NCBI GenBank assembly: GCA_023052935.1
Contig: CM041292.1
Location: forward strand, 110,099,147 to 110,163,146
Length of the DNA stretch: 64,000 nucleotides
DNA from: Piezodorus guildinii
Taxonomy: Eukaryota > Arthropoda > Insecta > Hemiptera > Pentatomidae
Direction: 5' to 3'
Part shown: positions 56,200-64,000 of the stretch, in pieces
Numbering within the stretch: the first letter of the stretch is position 1
Layout of the letters: the number at the start of each line of letters is the position of its first letter
Translations under genes and position numbers: made by a program
Notes under the pieces: generated by a model
Told to the model about the DNA's origin: nothing
Seen by the model: only the letters and a program-made list of their open reading frames with translations
Databases searched by the model: none

Positions 56200-57390
56200 T
56201 ACTCATTCTTCATTTATTATTGACAATTGCAACTTCTATGTAAAATTAACACAGCATTCATTATTGAAAACTTAATTACTTTAGCTTTAAACCCATACAA
56301 AAAAGGATTATAGTATCTAAATAACTAATAATCATTATAGTAACGACCTGTAACACTCCAGTTATATGCTCTTAATAAAATTTATGTGATGTTCAGTCAA
56401 TTAATCAAGAAAGAAGATAATCTTAAAGAATTAATCCTCAGTGATTAACAATATCCGAAATAATACAACTGGTAAATGTATTATTTATAAAGACATTTGA
56501 CGTACATCATTTCAAAAATAATAAATAAATATTTCACAATAACATTATATATTACACAATATGTAGTCAATTCTAATCATTTGTTGATGGGCCAGAAAAT
56601 TTGACGTCATGGGAAAACTTTCTACACAGAAGTAGGGCAGTAGTTGTTTTGATAGATAAATAGCAATATTAAAACACCAAGAATTTTATGAGTACTGAAA
56701 ATGATTTCTATTTTAATTCCATATTTTTGTTTTTATTTTACCTCATTGTAATTCTCTAATGGCCATAATAAAATGAAATGCAGTACACCACGTTCTATCA
56801 ATATAAATATTTAACTACGACATATTACTTTTCTTCAACCCCACAGACCATTTCTGCCACTAATATGTTTAGGAAAGTACAAAATAATATATAACATGCG
56901 TTCTCACGCTCTCGCAAAGCCCAGTATTTTTAATTGTGGACAATCATAAGAAATATTTGCTTCTACTTTTTATTGACGTTTTCAATTGAGATCTTCTCGA
57001 TAACCTTTAAGAATATTGTTCTTTTCGGTGTCTTCTCAGTGAACTTTCGAATTAAAGAAAAAATATTGCAAGAGCTTGTTCTGAAAATGGGACGAATTCC
57101 TGCAGTACATGGTTTTGCCCTACGAAAGGTACACATTTAAAAAAAGAAAAATAAGACAATTTACTTTTGAAAATTATTTATTAACGTATTTCTATAAATA
57201 TAAGTCCTGAAATCCACCTTACATTATAACCAGGATTATTTATAGTTCTACAGACAACTTTCTAAAAAAAAGTGGATACGAGTCGTCTTCTGAAAACCTG
57301 CATTAAAAATGCCTAAGGGGCTTATCCCATTAGATTTTGATAATTTAAGAGGGATATAATTATACATTTTCATCTTAAACCTTTACTCTT
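56200..57390. other. 5' flank of the membrane-protein gene
   Basis: No exon or element is recognised. The ORF at 56934-57140 on plus (MWTIIRNICFYFLLTFSIEI) is hydrophobic but isolated, and I do not support it as a gene. A promoter for the minus-strand gene is expected here, but no motif stands out. Confidence 0.4.
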
Positions 57391-57399
57391 TATCCAGAA

Positions 57400-57640
57400 T
57401 CCTTGCAGCCAGTATAAACTCCTAAAGCACCTCCATCCATCTCTTTTTCTACCAACCGCTTTTCCTTTTTCCATTTTGCATTTGACGAAAAATCCCTTTT
57501 TGGTCATTGTTCGCTCAGCATTCTTATAACGTGCCCATACCACCTCAGCTTTCTTGTCCCAATGGAGAGGAGAATGTTCAAGAGTTCCTTGACTTTTTCT
57601 CAGATTACGATATTGGGAACGTAGTTATCCTACAACTACG
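57400..57640 (-). mobile_element. LINE C-terminal scrap
   Basis: The minus strand gives LLNILLSIGTRKLRWYGHV and, further on, KWKKEKRLVEKEMDGG, a decayed copy of the IKxxRLRWxGHV block of insect LINEs. Confidence 0.55.
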
Positions 57641-57747
57641 TCTCCAAAAATTGAGACCGTTTTATAGCTAAATCTGAATGAACAACAGCCTCTGGAAATT
57701 GTCGGTGTGAACTCAAGAATGGATCAACTAATCTACCCTCGTACATA

Positions 57748-59046
57748 CGTGGGTGAATAAAATATAAACGAGACTTATTTTTTAATTTTTACTTTGAACA
57801 CAAAGAAAAGTAAACCTCATTTTTGTACATAGTCTCTTGATTTGGAAATACATTTTTCCCAGCGCATAGGTAATTTTCCAATCCCATGCTCATAGAATGA
57901 AGTAGGTTGTGTCTTCAGCCAATTGAGCGCGTAGGCTTCAACCTCATCGTCACTGACGAATCTCTGACCTCCCAAAGCTTCCTTGAGTGGGCCAAACAGG
58001 CGAAAGTCACATGGTGATAAGTCTGTACTGTAGGGAGGGTGTTCCAGCGTCTCCCAGCCCAGTTGCTCCAATTTTTCTCTCGTCGGGGCCGCAGTATGCG
58101 GGCAAGCCAAGGACAATTCCTGAAGAAGAATCACTTCTCTCATCGGTAGATCCCTTCTTTTGCGGCGATATGCGAGTCTGACATGTCATTCAAAATGTCG
58201 CAGTAGTATGCGGCATTGATAATCCTGCGTTCATGCAAAAATATCAAGATGCAGCAAGCCACGCTGGTCAAAAAACACGGAAGCCAAAACCTTCCCAGCT
58301 GACAGCCGTGACTTTGCTTTCACTGGTCCAGGTTCCCCTTTCAGTCCCACTCCATACTCGCTTATTTTGATTCAGGGGTGTAATGGTGCACCCAAGTTTC
58401 ATCACAGGTGATAATGTGAGTGAGAAATGAGGCTTCCTCAGCCTGAAATATTGGAAGAAGACTTTCACAGACCTGCAAACGGTTCAGCTTCTGCTCAGCT
58501 GTGAGAAGTCGAGGAACCCACCTTGCACACACCTTACGAAATCCTAGCTCCTCTGTGAGTATGGAAAAAGTTCTTCCATAGCTTATGTCAACCTCACTTG
58601 CAATGGCACTGGTTGGTTAGAAGTCTGTCGTCTTCAATAAGCTGTCGAACACGGCTGATGTTGTCTGCTGTGATGCTGGAGCGGGGTCTGCGGTCATGGC
58701 TTTCATTCTGAACACGATCAGGACCCTCCACAAACTGTTTTTGCCATGCAAACAATCTGTCACGAGAAAGTGTCTCTTCCCCAAACTGTACAGTCAACCT
58801 TCTCAAGATTTCAGACGGTTTTACATCTGCAGCAGCAAGAAATTTGATGATAATACGTTGCGCAATCGAGGGAGATACATCCTGCTCAGACATCGTCAGG
58901 ACGGTAACTGGTGAGTTCGAGGGCATGCGCCCGCCTGCTTCCCTCACTCCTGGCATCCCTACCAACACCTCTAAACGCAGTCACGTTCCCGCACCTTCAC
59001 TGGGCTTCCAGGACAAAAAGTCTCGTTTATATTTGATTCACCCATG
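57748..59046 (-). mobile_element. mariner DNA transposon, copy 2, multiply broken transposase
   Basis: Same family and ends as 5999-7275. TA flanks both sides (57746-57747 and 59047-59048). Length is 1299 bp. The transposase starts at 58893 (MSEQDVSPSIAQR) and ends at 57817. It is broken by a frameshift near 58605 (after DDRLLTNQ), an in-frame TAA after TPESK (about 58364) and an insertion that turns the second catalytic block LLQDNAHPH into LLQELSLACPH, removing its Asp. The third block (STDLSPCDF) keeps its Asp. It is clearly inactive and more decayed than copy 1. Confidence 0.95.
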
Positions 59047-59048
59047 TA

Positions 59049-60235
59049 TACCGAACAAAGACAGACACAGGCCTGATTTCTACAGACCTATTAGCCTTCT
59101 TCCAGTATGCTCTAAAATATTTGAAAAATTGTTGTACGAACGCATTATTAACATATTAACAGACCTCGACATATTACTAGACACCGATTTGGATTTTGCA
59201 CCTATTCCACAACACAAAAGCTACACAGAGTTACCGATTTTATTTCCACTGCACTTGAACTAAAACAATACGTTTCTGGGGCATATTCGGAAGTTACTTG
59301 AGCTTTTGATAGGGTGTGACACCAGTGTCTTCTTTTTAAACTAAATCCCATACGTCTCCCATAAAAAGCACTTATTACTTAGTTTTACAGTATTTTCTCT
59401 TTGAACGCTCCTTTGTCCCACTAAGCTATGAAACGTCATCAATAAAACCAATCTCTGCAGGAGTTTCCAAAGGTTCTATACTGGCCCCACTTCTATACTT
59501 AATATACACATATGATTTACCGACTAACGAAAACATACTAACTGCGACATATAACGAATACGCTGCTGTTATTACGAGAACCACAAACCCCATACAGGCC
59601 AATTTGACATTACAACAACTTTTGGACAATGTATTAAAATGGTGTAAAATATGGAATTTAAAAATTTAGTATAACAAGTCACAGCACGTTACATTTGCAC
59701 TTCGACCTGGGACCTGCCCTCCAGCTTGCATAGAGAATCACCAGATACCAAAATTTTATTTTTGACAAAAGGTTGACATGGGGCCCACACGTCAAGAAAA
59801 AACGTATATCTCTAAACTTTCGGCTGAGACAATTGTATTCGATCCTTCATAGACATTCAAAATTACCTATCAGACAGAAACTCAACGTATACGCTTATTT
59901 ATTAAAACTTAAATGGACTTACGCTTGCGAAATATACGGATCTGCTAAAAAGACACAAATATGAAAAATACAATCACAATTTTTAAGAAAGGAAAATAGC
60001 TCACCACCATATGTTTCACACGATACTCTTTATACCGACTTGCGTATTCTGACTACAACAAACCATATTCAAATGACTTACAAACGATTTGAAGACAAAC
60101 TACATGGACACATTTACGAATTTGTCCAAAACATCTATACATCTGACATCCCTTATACTGGACATGACTGACATCGCAGGCTCAAAAGTAGTTGGATAAG
60201 TGACCTCCTGACCTGAAAATATAGTTCAACTGAAT
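59049..60235 (+). mobile_element. jockey-like LINE fragment
   Basis: The plus strand begins KDRHRPDFYRPISLLPVCSK then IFEKLLYERI, an RT domain start of jockey type. Later blocks in changing frames include LPTNENILTATYNEYAAV (a decayed YADD region), LTWGPHVKKKRISLNFRLRQ, LYSILHRHSKLPIRQK and WTYACEIYGSAKK. Many stops occur. It abuts the right end of mariner copy 2. Confidence 0.8.
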
Positions 60236-60239
60236 GACA

Positions 60240-60450
60240 GGAGGAAGTACTACTGGTTAAGTTAAAAAATGTTGAAATGATCCATGTTTCTGAATTATAG
60301 AATGCAGTGTTTTCCATAAATGAATGAAAGAGCCTCTTTTTGGTCTGGAGCAGAACTTCCTTATTATATAGAACCGAATTGAGAGTTCTTATTATATTTC
60401 TTCCTTTTTTTCGTTTAATACTGCTGCAGCACTCTGAACCGCTTTCCATA
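60240..60450 (-). mobile_element. LINE fragment wedged between jockey-like and Tc1-like elements
   Basis: Minus strand: GRNIIRTLNSVLYNKEVLLQ then TKKRLFHSFMENTAFYNSET. This resembles the post-RT block (TKKRIY...YGSETW) of RTE-like LINEs. Confidence 0.6.
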
Positions 60451-61410
60451 ATTGTTCATCTGAATTGAACGATCCCTTTAGGTACATTTTTTGACAGCCA
60501 ATAGATCTCGATTGGATTTAGGTCTGGGGAAGCGAGTTGCCACTTCAGCGTTTGGATATTCATCTCCGAAAACCCCTGTTTAGTAGCTTTTGATACATGG
60601 ATGGGAGCATTATCTTGAAGAAATTTAAAATTTCTGCCTGGGAAGATAGTTACCAACTATGGTAACACTTTTTCTCTGACCAAGCTTAAAGAGTTTTGGC
60701 TATTAGGTCTCCCTTCAAATTTTTAGAGATAATTCCGAGACGCAGTCATGATGCCCCAAACCATAATACCTCCTCCTTTCATCTGTCACTTTGGACCGTT
60801 AAAATATGTATTTTTTTCACTTTCCAAATAGCTAAATTCCTTATCTGGACCATCTTCTGAAAATCTCTTTTCATCAGTGAAAACAATCTTTTCCCTGATA
60901 AATTCACCCGTGGGGGCTTTGGCGACCCTGAACTCTTAGTGTTGTTTTGTCAGGGGAACTATTTTTTCCGTTTTCTTAAATTTTATTTTCATTTTTGGTA
61001 ACGTTCTTCGAATAGTTCGTGAAGATGAGGCTAAATTCCAATTTTCGTGATGTGGCGGTTTCACCATCTTAAGCCAAACGACGAATTTCTTTTTTGTTCT
61101 AAATTCTTTCCTTCTTACCAACTTAGGATGAGGTCCAGACTTCATTTAAATTCGGTTGTAGCCCGTTTTGAACATTTTAGCCACCGTTGAGTGGGAAAGG
61201 CCGAATTTTTCTCCAACAGCTCGGTAACCGAAGCCTTCGCTCACATGTTTCTTGACTCTATGAATTAGATACTGAAAATAAACCATCTATAATTAGGGAT
61301 GCTTCTTCTATTAGATTACGAAAGAAACTGCCTTTAATGTGTCATTTTTATTGATTTCTCAAGGTGTACACTTTATTATGGCCAACTATTATTTGTTTAT
61401 TTTATAAGTT
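60450..61410 (-). mobile_element. Tc1-like DNA transposon, degenerate
   Basis: Minus strand, from 61270 down: VKKHVSEGFGYRAVGEKFGL (N-terminal DNA-binding part), SGPHPKLVRRKEF, ASSSRTIRRTLPKMKIKF, then FKFLQDNAPIHVSKATKQGF (second catalytic Asp, about 60610) and LASPDLNPIEIYW (Glu, about 60500). Thirty-four residues separate them, the DD34E pattern of Tc1. The first Asp region is decayed, with frame breaks. A terminus-like GTGTACACTTTATTATGGCC lies at 61365-61384; the left terminus is not visible. Confidence 0.8.
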
Positions 61411-61544
61411 TAATATTAAAGAAAACCTAACACTGTCTTTTTTCAATCTAAATATTTCCGACTCTTAAAACGTATTTAAGAACAACTAAGGCTAGTTGCT
61501 ACATCAGACAGCCACCTTTATATCGCATTAGCTTTATAATAAGC

Positions 61545-61830
61545 GGGATCACTTGTAGCTGGGTGGCTAGCGTAACAGCCTCCCATGCTAAAGGTCACGG
61601 GTTCAAACCCGCAGGTGGTCCTAGGATTTTTTAATGGGAGTAAAAAATCCTTAGTTACGCCGTCCTTCGGAGGGGACGTTAAAAGGTGGTCCCGAGCCTG
61701 TGCTATGTCAGGTACTCGTTAAAGATCCCTATCCTAATAAAACCTGAATAAGCAAAATTTAGGACTCCCACTGTAGCATCGTCCGATTAGCCATAGTAGC
61801 ATAAAGTGACGTTAAATAAACAAAAATTTA
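61545..61830 (+). mobile_element. tRNA-derived SINE family 1, complete copy
   Basis: Head GATCACTTGTAGCTGGGTGG, B-box ACGGGTTCAAACCCGCAGG, body ATGGGAGTAAAAAATCCTTA, CGTCCTTCGGAGGGGACGTT, AGGTACTCGTTAAAGATCCC and tail TAGCATAAAGTGACGTTAAA. This is the reference copy for the fragments at 10060, 10385, 10837, 39110 and 39490. Confidence 0.9.
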
Positions 61831-62459
61831 TAATAAGCATACACTTTAATTTGTCCAGGAGTGTATACATATATATATAACAGTGGAGAGCATCCTGGCT
61901 CAAGATCTTTGGTGATTAGAATTCTTTTATTAATCCACCTTTTATCTTTTCCCTTTTGCTTAACCGATGTTTTGATTCCTTTTTTTGTAAATATGAGTTA
62001 TAAGACCCTCCGTCTATTCGCTAGAAACGATTCCTTGTTTTATATAAACAGACATGAGCTCAGCTAATTTATTTTTAAGCCGAAAAGACCCATATTTGAT
62101 TAGTTATGTGGGTATGTTTCCTGGCTCTGGTGATTTTCTATTTTTCATGTTCCTTAATGTATGATCTAATTCATCTACTGCTAAGTCAATAGAGAGTGTA
62201 CCACCTCATTTGCACAATCTTGCATTTATTTAACCATTATAATTTTCTTCCGACACCATTTCAACAGCATAGAGATGTAATGTAATTTACCTATTGTTTT
62301 TCTTGTATGTTTGAATTTGAATATTTTCCGGCTTTGGATTCTTAATGTCTCTGAAAATTTTTCACGCTTCAGCCAACTTTTGCCCTTGTATGCAACAATC
62401 AACGTATTCACAGGTCTTATTCAATAACTCATTTATAGCTTTCTTTCTTTTCCGCTTCA

Positions 62460-63340
62460 TTTCTCGATTCTTCTTCTTTCAATGGCACTACAGCCCGATG
62501 TGAACCTTGGCGTCATCAATGAGCCTTTGCCAGGTGGCTCGGTGCTCTGCATTCGCTTTGCAATTTCATACGCTAGAGTCCGTGCACCCTTCATGATGGC
62601 GTCTTCCCTCCTCAGATTTGGCCTTCCTCTTACTCTCGACTGGTTCAGATTTCCAAAGAGTAGTTTTTGAGAATTTGTTCCTCAACCATCCTTGCTATGT
62701 AACCTGCACATCTTAGTCGACCACACTTTATAAAACGAACGACGTTCGCTTCCCCAAATAGTAAATATAGCTCCTCCTCCACTGGTTCCTTTCCTTAATG
62801 TGTCCAAAAATACGGCGCAAAATCTTTCTTTCAAAGATATGCAACTCCTTTGTCTTCTGAATTAGCCGGGGTCCAAGGCCCCAAAGCATACGTCAAAACT
62901 GGAAAGCATTATGCGCTTTGGAAATCTATCAATTGGCGATGAGTCACTATTTTATACTCCACGCCTTTTTCCAGAATCATGCGCAGTTCAAATATCTGAT
63001 CCACTGTGGATTTACTTCCTCTGAATCCAGACTGATATTTTCCAGTTTCGGGCTAAGCGAATGAGAGGAGCTTCTTAAAAATAATATTAGATAGCACCTT
63101 CATATACGCATTGTAGGATTGCTACGCCACAATTGTCACATTTCCTTTCTGTTCATTTCTCAATTACGTCTTTTATACTCTTGTGACGAAGTGGGGTCAC
63201 GGTTGGAGAGTTATTTTTGATATAAATCCTTTTTTCCTTTGACTACTACTGCAAACTTCCTCATTCCAACCATTTTTTGCCTCTTAGCACAAGTCTTTCC
63301 AGTATTCTTAATGCCTCTAGAGCTATTTGATGAATCCCAT
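62460..63340 (-). mobile_element. LINE remnant, RT C-terminal half
   Basis: Minus-strand pieces: GKYQSGFRGSKSTVDQIFEL (about 63045), then FERKILRRIFGHIKE (about 62835), and near 62480-62650 RTLAYEIAKRMQSTEPPGKG. They are split by stops and a deletion that removed the FADD region. It is an old RTE-like copy distinct from the others in the window. Confidence 0.75.
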
Positions 63341-63879
63341 TCTTAATTTGTTTACTTCAATTTTCTATCAAAATTAAAACACAAGGCAAATGAAAAAAAC
63401 AAAACTTATACTAAGCATATACTTCAGTCGGCGAAACATTCAAATCAATAAGTAACTAAAACTTTAAAATTAACACAAGATGGATATTTATTCAAATACT
63501 CATAAAGATATTTACGTTGCTCATAACCTTATGTTACAAGTTACATCTATCCTTTCATTTCATTATACCTGAAATGTTAGAAATGGCTGAAGGAATTGCT
63601 TTTTCCTTACAGTAACTGGTCAGTAATCAAGCGAAATATACCATCTGGAAATGGTTTAATGTGTCTTTGTAATGCTCGATTCTTATTTCAAGGCTTTGCA
63701 AAAGTTTTCTATTGAGGTACTTCAAAATACTTTCTCATGGAGACCAAGTAGATTCTCTAGATTTATTGAAAACCACCAGCTAAGATCTTAAAATTCTGAA
63801 CATCTATAGGATGAGTTGTCTAAATAAATAATGGGATACCCAACATTACCAGAATTACTTTGCTAAGATAAGAGATATC

Positions 63880-64000
63880 TTTTTTTTTTTTTTTTTTAAC
63901 TTTAAATCTTTATTCACACCTGTAAATAATACAATGAACAATCAGTGAATGTGCGGTCAATTTTAAGAAACATGGCGTGATAGGCATGAGAGAGAGCAGC
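63880..64000 (-). mobile_element. SINE-like retroposon cut by the window edge
   Basis: A poly-T run (63881-63898), then TTTATTCACACCTGTAAATA and GATAGGCATGAGAGAG, resembling 35905-36065. The element continues beyond the window. Confidence 0.55.

Noticed and set aside
56934..57140. 68-codon hydrophobic ORF upstream of the membrane-protein gene
   Set aside because: It looks signal-peptide-like at first, but it is on the opposite strand to the gene and has no downstream coding exon. The real signal peptide is encoded at 56193-56115.

Overview
This window is animal nuclear DNA, most likely from an insect. It is strongly A+T-rich, its genes have many short exons in long introns, and it is crowded with decayed mobile elements: mariner, Tc1-like, jockey-like and RTE-like LINEs, Penelope-like inverted repeats and tRNA-derived SINEs. 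The order cannot be fixed from sequence alone; a hemipteran-like TE landscape is only a guess. No bacterial, viral, rRNA, CRISPR or convincing functional tRNA genes were seen.

Three host genes can be assembled exon by exon with consistent splice phases. (1) Minus strand, 14254 down to 2817: a complete eight-exon gene for a phosphoribosyl-pyrophosphate synthetase-associated protein (PRPSAP, 356 aa), a non-catalytic regulator of PRPP synthesis. (2) Plus strand, 19140 to 35272: an eight-exon C2H2 zinc-finger gene (318 aa, eight fingers) whose fingers 2-6 and 8 share an almost identical K-E/D-H-L/V-x-N recognition helix, like Drosophila crooked legs (crol). Genes 1 and 2 are divergent, and the DNA between them may hold a shared promoter. 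(3) Minus strand, 56193 down to 46098: a complete six-exon gene for a 297-aa single-pass type I membrane protein. It has a signal peptide, a Cys-rich ectodomain with eight cysteines, one membrane helix and a roughly 180-residue cytoplasmic region. I do not recognise the family; it is the most interesting host gene here.

The introns and flanks are mostly repeats. Two defective mariner copies of one family sit at 5999-7275 and 57748-59046, each with TA target sites and near-identical ends. A 2.9-kb element with inverted arms of about 850 bp (50916-53792) lies in intron 3 of the membrane-protein gene and carries a decayed protein known from many arthropod genomes. Pairs of inverted ~200-265-bp repeats in the zinc-finger introns carry hammerhead-ribozyme-like cores typical of Penelope-like elements. 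At least two tRNA-headed SINE families and several LINE pieces fill other introns, some with clear target-site duplications. The stretch 41500-46000 holds no recognisable gene or element. The last 8 kb (57.4-64 kb) is a mosaic of nested LINE, mariner, Tc1 and SINE pieces.
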